Below are positions 10,966 to 18,187 of a DNA stretch of 64,000 nucleotides, in pieces. Position numbers and translations under genes: made by a program. The stretch comes from Nonlabens spongiae (GTDB lineage Bacteria; Bacteroidota; Bacteroidia; Flavobacteriales; Flavobacteriaceae): contig NZ_CP019344.1 of NCBI RefSeq assembly GCF_002117125.1, positions 1,054,001 through 1,118,000 of the forward strand. Reading direction: 5' to 3'. Under the pieces are notes generated by a model. That model made no database searches. It worked only from the letters and a program-made list of their open reading frames with translations, and was not told the origin of the DNA. The number at the start of each line of letters is the position of its first letter. Position 1 is the stretch's first letter.

Positions 10966-11577
10966 ATGAAATTTATAACCATGAAGCATGCCTTTGTATG
11001 GATTACTGCCATGCTTTTTTCATGTCTATTGAGCGGTCAGATTAGCTCGCAATGGTCAGTTGGCGAAATTGAACAAGCTAATACTGCTATGAATGTGACC
11101 TATCTCGATCCCATTGAAAAAGAAACCATCACGACAATAAACTTAGCGAGACTGTTCCCGCAAAAATTTGTCGAGTATGAGCTCAAAAATTTTAATGGAA
11201 CAAGGAAGTATGGCGATTATTTAAGAAGTTCTTCCTACAAAAAATCCCTCATGCAGTACTTGAAGACTGTGAAGCCCTTGCCTGCTCTACAGCCTAATGC
11301 AGCAATGGCAAGCAATGCGAGCTGCTTTGCCATTGAGCTGGGACAGTCGGGACGTACGGGTCACAAACGCACGAGTTGTGAAAAAATCGCTTATGCAGAG
11401 TGTATTTCCTACGGTATGACTACCGGTAAAGAAGTAGCCATGCAATTATTGATAGATCATGACGTGCCTTCCCTGGGCCACAGAAAAATATGTTTCAATT
11501 CTCGTTACTCAAAAATAGGTGTGGGACACTTGAGTCATAAAAAATGGGGTCAATGCACAGTTCTAGAACTCATCTAG
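10966..11577 (+). CDS. CAP (SCP/PR-1) domain secreted protein
   Basis: A 203-residue protein with a signal peptide (about residues 1-25, ending LLSGQ). A CAP-like domain follows, with IEKETITTINLARLFPQKF, PLPALQPNAAMASNASCFAIELG, TGHKRT and ISYG...HDVPSLGHRKICFN. The family is extracellular and functionally diverse; nothing here defines its target. Met1 and Met6 are both possible starts. Confidence 0.82.
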   Translation: MKFITMKHAFVWITAMLFSCLLSGQISSQWSVGEIEQANTAMNVTYLDPIEKETITTINLARLFPQKFVEYELKNFNGTRKYGDYLRSSSYKKSLMQYLKTVKPLPALQPNAAMASNASCFAIELGQSGRTGHKRTSCEKIAYAECISYGMTTGKEVAMQLLIDHDVPSLGHRKICFNSRYSKIGVGHLSHKKWGQCTVLELI

Positions 11578-11703
11578 CAGACACTAATTCTAAAGTTTTA
11601 TAATGCTGTCAGTAACCCCAGAGTCAATTGCTGCATTTGAGCGTTTACAGTCATGATTTTTAGGGTGTATCTTATTTACTTTGTTAGCGCTTAAATCTTT
11701 GCT

Positions 11704-12075
11704 ATAAAACGTATTCTATTTTCACTGGTTTTGCTCGTTATGGGTACATTAGGTTTTGCTCAAACTGATTTTATCCTAAAGCCTACACAAAGCATGTTGA
11801 TGACAGGCAAAAGGCCTGGTCAGGATGCAACGATCAATCCATTTGAAGGCGAAGAATGTTTTGCCTTGGTTGAAAATATAGGAGAACGTAGTTTTTCTGT
11901 ACGTATCCAGTTCAAGGACGAGATCGTTGAAGAGGTCACGGTAAAAAAGGGAGAGACCAAGAGTCTCAAATTGAAAAAAGACTATCAGCTTTATTTAGAT
12001 CCCAACGCACAAGGTGTAGCAAAAGCTCGCGTGGATTATAGGAAACCACCCAGAGCTAGCATCAATAGATATTAG
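11704..12075 (+). CDS. Small secreted protein, possible ATA start codon
   Basis: The frame reads ATA-KRILFSLVLLVMGTLGFAQTDF, a complete signal peptide with a signal peptidase site after FAQ. The only nearby standard start is the TTG at 11731, which would cut the signal peptide in half. The codon exactly where ATG is expected is ATA (11704-11706). Either ATA is the start or a G-to-A change weakened the gene. The mature part, about 100 residues, has a beta-strand pattern (GEECFALVENIGERSFSV, then KKGETKSLKLKKDYQLYLD) and no recognised family. Confidence 0.6.
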   Translation: MKRILFSLVLLVMGTLGFAQTDFILKPTQSMLMTGKRPGQDATINPFEGEECFALVENIGERSFSVRIQFKDEIVEEVTVKKGETKSLKLKKDYQLYLDPNAQGVAKARVDYRKPPRASINRY

Positions 12076-12105
12076 CTATACAATTTTTAAAGACAATATT
12101 AAAAT

Positions 12106-12133
12106 GCACGTCTTGACGATGTGCGTTTTTTTT
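12106..12133 (+). terminator. Rho-independent terminator
   Basis: Stem GCACGTC / GATGTGC (one G-T pair), loop TTGAC, then a run of eight T. It ends the small secreted protein gene and marks the last backbone element before the cassette array. Confidence 0.8.
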
Positions 12134-12159
12134 GCAAATCATTCCAACTTAATCTTAAA

Positions 12160-12397
12160 TTCAGCAACAAGCTCCTGAAACAGACTTTTTCGATTGTCAG
12201 ATCCGGACTGCCATATGACGATGGCTACGTTTCCCGTCTGGTCAAGGAGTAAAAATGAAATTAAAAAAATTGGTGGTGGCAATGGCTTGTTGGACTGGAA
12301 GCAAGCCTGATATGGTTTGTCCCATTTCAACAATGCCACATAGCTGGATCGTGCCTAAAATTAATAAGGAATTTGCTTGGTTTTAAACTCAGTTCTT
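12160..12397 (+). mobile_element. IS110-family 3' remnant at the array's left edge
   Basis: This is a degenerate copy of the last 25 or so codons of the IS110 transposase plus its right-end noncoding DNA. CCATATGACGATGGCTACGT, the stop codon and the terminal AAACTCAGTTCTT can be aligned with the three full copies, with scattered substitutions. The transposase body and left end are missing. Its right edge abuts TGTTAGGC, the same attC-like position the intact copies occupy. Confidence 0.9.
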
Positions 12398-12398
12398 T

Positions 12399-12407
12399 GT
12401 TAGGCAA
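12399..12407 (-). repeat. Left terminal attC half-site (R'' of cassette 1)
   Basis: GTTAGGCAA on the plus strand is the reverse complement of TTGCCTAAC at the other end of cassette 1 (13055-13063). It matches the integron consensus GTTRRRY exactly. The rest of this attC is replaced by the IS110 remnant. Confidence 0.75.
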
Positions 12408-12702
12408 CGTTTTTATTTTCGTATTTTTTTATTCCGTCCAATTCCGCTTTTTTTTCATCACGCTCTTCTTCGATGTCATAATCATTTTGAAGTCCAAGCC
12501 AGAATTTCGCAGAATTCCCAAAATATTTACTCAAACGTAGAGCAGTATCCGCCGTTATTCTACGTCTACCTTTTATTATTTCCGAAATCCTAGTTTGCGG
12601 TATTTTTAAATCTTTAGAAAGTCTATAAGCTGAAATTTCAAGTGGCTCAAGAAATTCAAAATTCAAAACTTCTCCTGGATGTACATTTGCTAATTTTTCC
12701 AT
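12400..12702 (-). CDS. higA: HigA-family antitoxin (XRE helix-turn-helix)
   Basis: A 100-residue HigA/VapI-type antitoxin. HPGEVLNFEFLEPLEISAYRLSKDLKIPQTRISEIIKGRRRITADTALRLSKYFG spans the XRE DNA-binding domain (about residues 8-62), and FWLGLQNDYDI is the usual HigA C-terminal piece. It should neutralise the HigB toxin and repress the operon. Toxin comes first, 12 bp upstream, as in higBA loci. Its stop codon lies inside the attC core GTTAGGC, so the gene ends exactly at the cassette edge. Confidence 0.93.
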   Translation of the reverse strand: MEKLANVHPGEVLNFEFLEPLEISAYRLSKDLKIPQTRISEIIKGRRRITADTALRLSKYFGNSAKFWLGLQNDYDIEEERDEKKAELDGIKKYENKNVA

Positions 12703-12714
12703 TTCTTTTGTTTT

Positions 12715-12996
12715 TTAATGATAGTCAATTATTTCAACTTCTCTTGCGTTTCCGTTTTCCCATTGAAATATTATCCGCCATTGTTTGTTAATTCTAATAC
12801 TATAAAAATCGTTTAGTTTTCCAGTCAGTTTTTCTAGTCGGTTAGAAGGAGGAATTCTTAAATCTGCAATATCTTGTGAGTTGTTAAGCATTCTCAATTT
12901 TCTCCGTCCAACATTCTGAATTTCAATCGGCATTTTTTTAACTCGGATACCGTTCCATATTTTTTTGGTTTCTTTTGAACCAAACGATATTATCAT
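12715..12996 (-). CDS. higB: HigB-like RelE/ParE-fold toxin
   Basis: A 93-residue toxin. MIISFGSKETKKIWNG opens the family, RKLRMLNNSQDIADLRIPPSNRLEKL (about 32-57) and YSIRINKQWRIIFQWENGNAREVEIIDYH (about 65-93) are the HigB signature. HigB toxins are ribosome-dependent mRNA interferases. Toxin-antitoxin pairs are frequent integron cassettes, where they may stabilise the array. Confidence 0.93.
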   Translation of the reverse strand: MIISFGSKETKKIWNGIRVKKMPIEIQNVGRRKLRMLNNSQDIADLRIPPSNRLEKLTGKLNDFYSIRINKQWRIIFQWENGNAREVEIIDYH

Positions 12997-13056
12997 AATA
13001 ATTTTTTACGTTACTAACGTCAAAGGTAAGTAGAAAATTTGTTTTGTGTAAATGTT

Positions 13057-13190
13057 GCCTAACGGTCTCGTATAACCGTCAGTTACGGGATTAAAGTTAA
13101 TAATTTTCGGTTTAGGACTGACGTTAGCAATTCCGAGTGGATTCGGACGTAGTCGAATCCGCCGTAATTGCGGTTATACATTGTTGTAAC
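13057..13190 (-). repeat. attC-like repeat 1 (subfamily A)
   Basis: An imperfect palindrome with GCCTAAC at one end, inner arms GTATAACCG / CGGTTATAC and a central GATTCGGACGTAGTCGAATC hairpin. It ends in GTTGTAAC and separates cassettes 1 (higBA) and 2 (DUF4375). Confidence 0.85.
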
Positions 13191-13193
13191 ACG

Positions 13194-13721
13194 TTATTTT
13201 TCAAAATCCGATTTGTTTTTTAGTATAAAAGCTATTAGTAATTCCGTCAAATCATCATTGTATTCGTAAAATTCCGAATCACATTTATTCCAGTTCTCTT
13301 CAGCTTTTTCTTCAATTAGCTCCAATTTATTTTGTCTTTCAGCTCTATCTTTTGGTACAGTTCCGTTTTCAAATTCCGAATTTGCTTTTTTAACTATTTC
13401 CGCTGTTTTATTTGCTCCAATTTTAGTCAGAGCATCAATGGTTTCATTGGCATAATTTCCGCTCGAGTTGAAGTAAAATTGATTAAATCCGCCATTATTA
13501 ATTTCACGTTCTAAATTTTCAACAATCAACAAGACTATTTGTGATTCGTTCAGTCGGTCAATCTTTTCTCCAAATTCACATTTTTTGTTCAGATATGAGT
13601 CAATTTCGGTTACAATCATATCTCGTCTTTCCATTTTCAGAACTTTGTCCAAATCAAATTCAGTTTGCGAACTTGCATTGGCTGAAAATATTGATGCTAT
13701 GAATATTAAAAGTTTTTTCAA
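13194..13721 (-). CDS. Cassette 2: exported DUF4375 protein
   Basis: A 175-residue protein with a signal peptide (MKKLLIFIASIFSANASSQ). A DUF4375/DMP19-like domain follows: LLIVENLEREINNGGFNQFYFNSSGNYANETIDALTKIGANKTAEIVKKA, about residues 65-115, with the conserved NGGFxQFYxNxxG motif. Function unknown. Its stop is a few bases from the attC end, and the cassette ends match (TTGTAACAC / GTGTTACAA). Confidence 0.85.
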   Translation of the reverse strand: MKKLLIFIASIFSANASSQTEFDLDKVLKMERRDMIVTEIDSYLNKKCEFGEKIDRLNESQIVLLIVENLEREINNGGFNQFYFNSSGNYANETIDALTKIGANKTAEIVKKANSEFENGTVPKDRAERQNKLELIEEKAEENWNKCDSEFYEYNDDLTELLIAFILKNKSDFEK

Positions 13722-13737
13722 AGGTTGGTTTTAATGT

Positions 13738-13875
13738 GTTACAACGTGTTTGTGTATGGTTAGTTGCGTGGTTAAGCAACTAAATTAGCAAACTTTTACG
13801 AACCCGAGAAAATTCCGCAGGAATTTTCGCAAGTAAGCACTTAAAAAGCAATTAATTATACACGATGTTGTAAAC
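13738..13875 (-). repeat. attC-like repeat 2
   Basis: Runs from GTTACAAC to GTTGTAAAC with inner arms GTGTATGGTTAGTTGC / GCAATTAATTATACAC and a central run containing ATTCCGCAGGAATTTTC. It separates cassettes 2 and 3. Confidence 0.85.
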
Positions 13876-13881
13876 AGTTTT

Positions 13882-14469
13882 TTATCCATCGTAACCAAAC
13901 CATTGATTAAAGCATTTAACTTTTTTTGTGTCAATTTCCTCGAATTTGTTCTCGACTAAATTCACTTTCCAAACTTTTAAAATATGGTCATTGTCAAAAA
14001 ACTCTTTGTCTTGGTCATTTACAATTCCAAATATAAATTTTTCATTAGGATTTTCAGTCAATTCGCAGTCTGTAGGTTCAGAGAATAATTTTGATTTGTC
14101 GGTAATAAGTTGAACTTCATCAAGTATTTTAAAATTCACTTTAGAAGAATTATCTCGTATAATTTGTTCCAAAACAAGAACTTGTAAACTGTCTTTTTGA
14201 ATATAAGAAAGAGATTTTTCAGTTCCGTCCAGAACCATTCCAACTATTTCTGTAAATCCATTATATTTATCCAAATCTGTAATTTTTCGGTAGACCGAAT
14301 TTTCAGGGTTGGTTCTTGGCTTTAGATTGTCAGAGTCGGACTCCGCTGTTGAAACTTCGTTTTCAAGTTCAATTTTGGAATCAGTTTTTATATCCGATGT
14401 TTTCTTTCCTTTTTGACAACTAAATGTCAAAGTCAAAACTAGAATTATTATGCTTTTCTCGATTTTCAT
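13882..14469 (-). CDS. Cassette 3: lipoprotein of unknown function
   Basis: About 195 residues, starting at MKIEKSIIILVLTLTFSCQ, with a lipobox (LTFSC). The upstream extension would run through the attC and is discarded. The mature part is hydrophilic, with EIVGMVLDGTEKSLSYIQKDSLQVLVLEQIIRDNSSKVNFKILDEVQL (about 75-125) as its most structured stretch. I recognise no family. Cassette ends TTGTAAAC / GTTTACAA match. Confidence 0.8.
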   Translation of the reverse strand: MKIEKSIIILVLTLTFSCQKGKKTSDIKTDSKIELENEVSTAESDSDNLKPRTNPENSVYRKITDLDKYNGFTEIVGMVLDGTEKSLSYIQKDSLQVLVLEQIIRDNSSKVNFKILDEVQLITDKSKLFSEPTDCELTENPNEKFIFGIVNDQDKEFFDNDHILKVWKVNLVENKFEEIDTKKVKCFNQWFGYDG

Positions 14470-14474
14470 AAATT

Positions 14475-14599
14475 GTTTACAACGGTCTCGGCTATGAGTA
14501 GTTGCGTGGGTTAGCACTTAACTTTGTAAGTACGCACCAAACTGAAAATCCGCAAGGATTTTCAGAAGTAGGCGAGAACAAGCAATTACTTATAGCCAT
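14475..14599 (-). repeat. attC-like repeat 3, left portion (split by IS110 copy 1)
   Basis: Subfamily B: starts GTTTACAAC, inner arm GGCTATGAGTAGTTGC, central CCGCAAGGATTTTC palindrome, inner arm GCAATTACTTATAGCC. It is broken after ATAGCCAT by IS110 copy 1 and resumes at 15930. Confidence 0.85.
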
Positions 14600-14639
14600 C
14601 TTAAGTTTGATTTCAGTTAATTTTATTAGATAAACCAGA

Positions 14640-14785
14640 AAGAACAAAAGAGAGGATTAAGGTCAATATAGCCAGAGGAACTTTAGATTCCGTCAACATT
14701 GATGATCACCTCTCTTTTCCACTTTTAGTTCGTTCAGTTCTGTGAGACCTTTGGATCTCGTTTTTAAGTTGTTGAAGCCTAGGTG
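14640..14785 (+). ncRNA. Candidate bridge RNA of IS110 copy 1
   Basis: The first hairpin has a basal stem AAAAGAGAGG (14646-14655) / CCTCTCTTTT (14709-14718) and an upper stem GGAA / TTCC. Its internal loop has ATAGCCA (14668-14674) on the left, identical to the target's left flank. CAACA (14694-14698) is on the right, complementary to TGTTG in the target's right flank. The second hairpin (GAGACC..GGATCTC, near 14742-14759) is flanked by CAGTTCT, identical to the element's right end, and TTAAG, complementary to its left end CTTAA. This is the two-loop, four-guide logic of IS621 bridge RNAs. RNA limits are approximate. Confidence 0.75.
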
Positions 14786-14811
14786 GATCGTTCTTTCCCA
14801 ATTAAATATCT

Positions 14812-15783
14812 ATGGATAAATATAGTAAAATCCACGGTGTGGATATCAGTAAGGATTTCTTTGATGTAATTGACGATCTGGGCAACCACTACCAGTTTGA
14901 CAACAGCCTGAATGGTTTCAGGAAGTACCTCAAGACATTGGACGCTGAGAGCCTTGTTGTCATGGAGGCGACGGGCTATTACCACTATCTGCTGGCTCAG
15001 TTCCTGCACGACTCTGACATCGCCGTCTCGGTAGTCAATCCATTGTCGGTAAAGCGTTTTCTGCAGATGAAGCTTACCAAGGTAAAGACCGACAAGAGCG
15101 ATGCAATGGGCATCAGGGACTATGCAATGGTCAATGAGGTTCCGCTCTACGATGGCAAGGGAGCCGTACAGGCGGAATGTCTACAATTGCTGGCCCTGAT
15201 GGACATCTACCTCAAACAGCGCACTCAGGTCAAAAACAAGATCCACGGAGAGAAGGTACTGGGCACGCCTTCAAAAGCGGTGTTTGGTTCCTTAAAAAGA
15301 ACCTTGAAGATGCTGGACAGGGAACTGGTCTCGCTCAACGAGCGCCTATTGTCGCTGGTCAAGCAGGATCAACAGGTACAGCTTACCAATCTTAAGAGCA
15401 TACCTGGTCTGGGCGATAGGACATCTGCGCTGTTGATCGTACTCACAGAGGGCTTTACCAAGTTTGACAACGCCTCACAGCTGCGTAACTATGCCGGCAT
15501 CACACCCACGATAAGGCGGTCTGGCAGCAGCATAAGGGGTAGGAGCAGAATAAGCAAGGTGGGCAACCGAAAGCTTCGTAACCACTTGTTTTTGTGCGCT
15601 TTCTCTGCAAGTAGACACAACAAGGCATGTAGGGAGCTCTACGAACGTATCACGGCCAAGGGCAAGAGCAAGAAGTTGGCACTTATCGCCGTATCCAACA
15701 AACTATTGAAACAGGCATTTGCCATTGCAAAATCCGGCCTGCCCTATGACGATGGCTACGTTTCCCGTCTGGTCAAGGAGTAG
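14812..15783 (+). CDS. IS110-family DEDD transposase (copy 1)
   Basis: A 323-residue transposase with an N-terminal DEDD RuvC-like domain (D11, E52, D94, D97: GVDISKD, MEATGYY, KTDKSDA). The C-terminal transposase-20 domain has LKSIPGLGDRTSALLI and RNYAGITPTIRRSGSSIRGRS, with the serine-rich catalytic region near residue 237. IS110 enzymes insert DNA guided by a bridge RNA. The reading frame is complete and identical in three copies, so it is probably active. Confidence 0.97.
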   Translation: MDKYSKIHGVDISKDFFDVIDDLGNHYQFDNSLNGFRKYLKTLDAESLVVMEATGYYHYLLAQFLHDSDIAVSVVNPLSVKRFLQMKLTKVKTDKSDAMGIRDYAMVNEVPLYDGKGAVQAECLQLLALMDIYLKQRTQVKNKIHGEKVLGTPSKAVFGSLKRTLKMLDRELVSLNERLLSLVKQDQQVQLTNLKSIPGLGDRTSALLIVLTEGFTKFDNASQLRNYAGITPTIRRSGSSIRGRSRISKVGNRKLRNHLFLCAFSASRHNKACRELYERITAKGKSKKLALIAVSNKLLKQAFAIAKSGLPYDDGYVSRLVKE

Positions 15784-15929
15784 AAATGAAGTTAAAAAAT
15801 ACTGGTGGTGTTGATGGCTTGTTGGACTGGAGGCAAACCTGATAGGGTTTGTCCCATTTCAACAATGCCACGTAGCCGGATCGTGCCTAAAATTAACGAG
15901 TAATTTGCTTGGTTTTAAACTCAGTTCTT

Positions 15930-15939
15930 TGTTGTGTGC
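15930..15939 (-). repeat. attC-like repeat 3, right end
   Basis: TGTTGTGTGC resumes the repeat after IS110 copy 1. The TTGTGTGCA end matches TGCACACAA at the far end of cassette 4. Confidence 0.85.
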
Positions 15940-15945
15940 AGTATT

Positions 15946-16350
15946 TTATTCAGTTTTTGTTATTTCACTTTTATATACAAAATCATTATCAATGTCGAAT
16001 TTTGATTCCTGCGTATATTTATTTCCATTAACATTTGTGATTTTCACAATCAAATCAGGTGTCGGCTTATCTTTTGGTCTAGATTTCCAAAACGCTTCAT
16101 TTCCGTCTAAAAATTTCAGTCGATAACTACAATCGTCAATCCAGATTATTTTCAGCGTTATTTTCTTTTCTCCATATTGTTCAGTTTGAATAGAGTCATT
16201 TCTTTGAATTTTAGCTTTTAAAATTCCGTTTTCAATATTCTGAAATTCACCTATTTTAAATTTATCACAATTTTCTTGCGAGTAAGAAAGTCCGCAAACC
16301 AAAATTGAAATCGATAGTGAGATTATTCTTTTCATAAGTTTTGTTTTCAT
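15946..16350 (-). CDS. Cassette 4: small secreted protein
   Basis: About 134 residues with a signal peptide (MKTKLMKRIISLSISILVCGLSYSQ; the second Met at 16335 is an alternative start). The mature region QENCDKFKIGEFQ...SIQTEQYGEKKITLKIIWIDDCSYRLKFLDG contains two cysteines that could pair. I cannot name a family. The gene starts 9-24 bp inside the cassette edge, leaving little room for its own promoter. Confidence 0.8.
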   Translation of the reverse strand: MKTKLMKRIISLSISILVCGLSYSQENCDKFKIGEFQNIENGILKAKIQRNDSIQTEQYGEKKITLKIIWIDDCSYRLKFLDGNEAFWKSRPKDKPTPDLIVKITNVNGNKYTQESKFDIDNDFVYKSEITKTE

Positions 16351-16353
16351 ATT

Positions 16354-16490
16354 GCACACAACGGTTTTGTGTATGATTAGTGGCGTGTTCCAAGCACGAA
16401 ATATAGTAAATAAGCACCAAATAGAAAATCCGCGAGGATTTTCGTAAGTAGGCGAGAACCAGCCATTAATTATACACGGTGTTGTACCAC
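16354..16490 (-). repeat. attC-like repeat 4
   Basis: Runs from GCACACAAC to GTTGTACCAC, with inner arms TTGTGTATGATTAGTGGCGTG / CCATTAATTATACAC and a central GAAAATCCGCGAGGATTTTC palindrome. It separates cassettes 4 and 5. Confidence 0.85.
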
Positions 16491-16497
16491 GTACTTT

Positions 16498-16908
16498 TTA
16501 TTCAGTTCGTTCTATAAATTCAGAAAAAGTCAAAATTTTGGTATTCTCAATCTTTTCTAAAATCAATAAGTCCTTATCTCCAGTAATTAAATAATTTGCT
16601 TTCGAATCAACTGATAAGTTTAGTAAAAAGTTATCCTTTTCATCACGACAGATTTTTATGTCAGACGTAACTTTTACTAATTTTCCAAATTGGTCAAAAT
16701 ACTCAAGAAATTTTTCAATATCTTTCTTTGAGAAATACTTTTTAAACTTCGGTCGGCTTACAACATCAATAAATTCTTCCAATAATTCGTTGGAAAAAAT
16801 CAATATGACTTTTTTGTTTTCAATCAATTTATCGATTTGACTGAATTTTTTGGAAATCAGAAAGCTAATCCAAAGATTTGTATCAAGGATTATTTTCTTA
16901 TTTTTCAT
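16498..16908 (-). CDS. Cassette 5: PIN-domain toxin
   Basis: A 136-residue PIN-domain ribonuclease of the 'putative TA system toxin component, PIN family' type. It has IILDTNLWISFLIS (acidic residue D9), EFIDVVSRPKF with E45 and D49, and DEKDNFLLNLSVDSKANYLITGDKDLL with D106 and D124 near residues 104-131. Expected role: Mg-dependent RNA cleavage, held in check by the upstream antitoxin, with which it overlaps by 11 bp. Confidence 0.92.
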   Translation of the reverse strand: MKNKKIILDTNLWISFLISKKFSQIDKLIENKKVILIFSNELLEEFIDVVSRPKFKKYFSKKDIEKFLEYFDQFGKLVKVTSDIKICRDEKDNFLLNLSVDSKANYLITGDKDLLILEKIENTKILTFSEFIERTE

Positions 16909-17113
16909 ATCGTGATTTTCTCACTTGCTCAACTTCTTTTGTTATTTCATCTAATGAAATTTCGTCATTAGATTTCGCTCTTATTTTTTTAAGCAAAGAA
17001 GAGAAGTCCGACTTATATTTTTCTTTATTAATCTTAATCAAGTTTAAATCCGCCAAATCTTTTAGCAGTTTTTTCGCTTTTGGGTTTATTATGTCAATTC
17101 GGATTGTTTCCAT
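16898..17113 (-). CDS. Cassette 5: antitoxin of the PIN toxin
   Basis: A 71-residue protein, METIRIDIINPKAKKLLKDLADLNLIKI, followed by a charged helix. This layout is common for Bacteroidota antitoxins paired with PIN toxins. The start overlaps nothing upstream; its end overlaps the toxin gene by 11 bp, indicating translational coupling. Family assignment rests mainly on this context. Confidence 0.82.
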   Translation of the reverse strand: METIRIDIINPKAKKLLKDLADLNLIKINKEKYKSDFSSLLKKIRAKSNDEISLDEITKEVEQVRKSRYEK

Positions 17114-17171
17114 TTCTTTAATTTTCTATAAATCTACTGAATTATATTCAAATCCTGAATTTTTTCAGTAT

Positions 17172-17310
17172 GTGGTACAACGGTCTCGTATAACCGTCAG
17201 TTACGGGATTAAAGTTAATGATTTTCGGTTTAGCACTGACGTTAGCAATTCCGAGTGGATTCGGACGTAGTCGAATCCGCCGTAATTGCGGTTATACATT
17301 GTTGTGTGCT
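17172..17310 (-). repeat. attC-like repeat 5 (subfamily A)
   Basis: Nearly identical to repeat 1 inside, but with different ends: GTGGTACAAC at the left pairs with cassette 5, and GTTGTGTGC at the right with cassette 6. Confidence 0.85.
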
Positions 17311-18031
17311 GGCTTTTTTATTCCATAATGTTCTAACCAATTCAGCGATTTAGTCAGATTATGTTTATTAAATTCTAAATGTATTACTCGTCTTTTCTTT
17401 CCGTTTGTTGTTCTGTTCGAAGCGTGTAAAGTCAAAGGTTTCATTAACATTGCTCCGCCTTTTTCGACTTCACAGATAAATTCATTTTCTAAATTCCAAT
17501 CTTTGATTCAGCTCGAATTATTCCTTTGAGATGCGATTTAGGAATTACTTTTAAAGCTCCGTTATTTTTGTCCGTTTTGTCTAAATGAATTCGGATTGTT
17601 ATCGTGTCTTCCAAAACCTCAATTGGTGGTTGAACTCCGTATTGACCTTTTTTAAAAGTCCAATTTGTATAATTTTCCAATTCCGTTTTTTGGTCAACCG
17701 AAATGCTCAAATCTTGATGATAAGCAACAAACCAATTCGATTCGCTTGGTTTGTCAAAATAGATTGCTTTGGTCAGAAAATATTCAGATTCGGAAAGTTC
17801 GGAAATTAATTCAATCAGCTTTTCGTTAAACAGCAACTCACTCAATTCAGGTACATTTTTGATTAATTGTCTAATCGCAAATAAATCCTTTGTTTTCATA
17901 AACGAATTTCCGTCCTGTTCAGCATTTTCTATACAAGCTAAAATTCCATTTATTTCTTTGTCCAAATACAAGTCAGCTAAAACGGAAAAACCATTTTCTT
18001 CAAGTTCTATTTTGTTCTTTTCGTAGTTCAT
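17292..18031 (-). pseudogene. Cassette 6: phytanoyl-CoA dioxygenase-family gene, frameshifted
   Basis: The open first part (17489-18031, 180 residues) has the PhyH pattern, including VAYHQDLSISVDQ with the iron-binding HxD, and TITIRIHLDKTDKNNGALKVIPKSH. Frame is lost near 17500. After a one-base correction it continues as WNLENEFICEVEKGGAMLMKPLTLHASNRTTNGKKRRVIHLEF, supplying the distal iron His (LTLHAS) and the 2-oxoglutarate Arg. The restored protein would be about 246 residues and its stop (17292-17294) lies inside the attC repeat, so the last residues, ending HNNV, are repeat-encoded. Confidence 0.85.
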
Positions 18032-18041
18032 TTTTCAGCTT

Positions 18042-18179
18042 GCACACAACGGTCTCGTATAACCGTCAGTTACGGGTTAATATGCGTTAATTTTCGGTTA
18101 AGCACTGGCGTTAGCAATTCCGAGTGGATTCGGACGTAGTCGAATCCGCCGTAATTGCGGTTATACATTGTTGTACACC
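18042..18179 (-). repeat. attC-like repeat 6 (subfamily A)
   Basis: Runs from GCACACAAC to GTTGTACACC, with the subfamily A interior (arms GTATAACCG / CGGTTATAC and GATTCGGACGTAGTCGAATC centre). It separates cassettes 6 and 7. Confidence 0.85.
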
Positions 18180-18187
18180 GTTTTTTA

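Larger units (their letters stand above)
14600..15929 (+). mobile_element. IS110-family element, copy 1
   Basis: 1330 bp, from CTTAAGTTTGATTTC to AAACTCAGTTCTT, with no terminal inverted repeats and no clear target duplication, as usual for IS110. Limits were set by comparing the three copies and the intact attC sequence ATAGCCATTGTTGTG. It carries 212 bp of noncoding left end with a bridge RNA candidate, a DEDD transposase, and 146 bp of right end. Confidence 0.93.

Noticed and set aside
12139..12339. 66-residue minus-strand frame left of higA
   Set aside because: It lies antisense in the IS110 remnant and has no features of a protein.
14779..15009. Reverse-strand 76-residue frame in each IS110 copy
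   Set aside because: It is antisense to the transposase start and to part of the bridge RNA region, with no family likeness; it repeats only because the element does.
15784..15929. Bridge RNA in the IS110 right end
   Set aside because: The 146-bp right end lacks segments matching the target flanks; the left end has all four expected guides.
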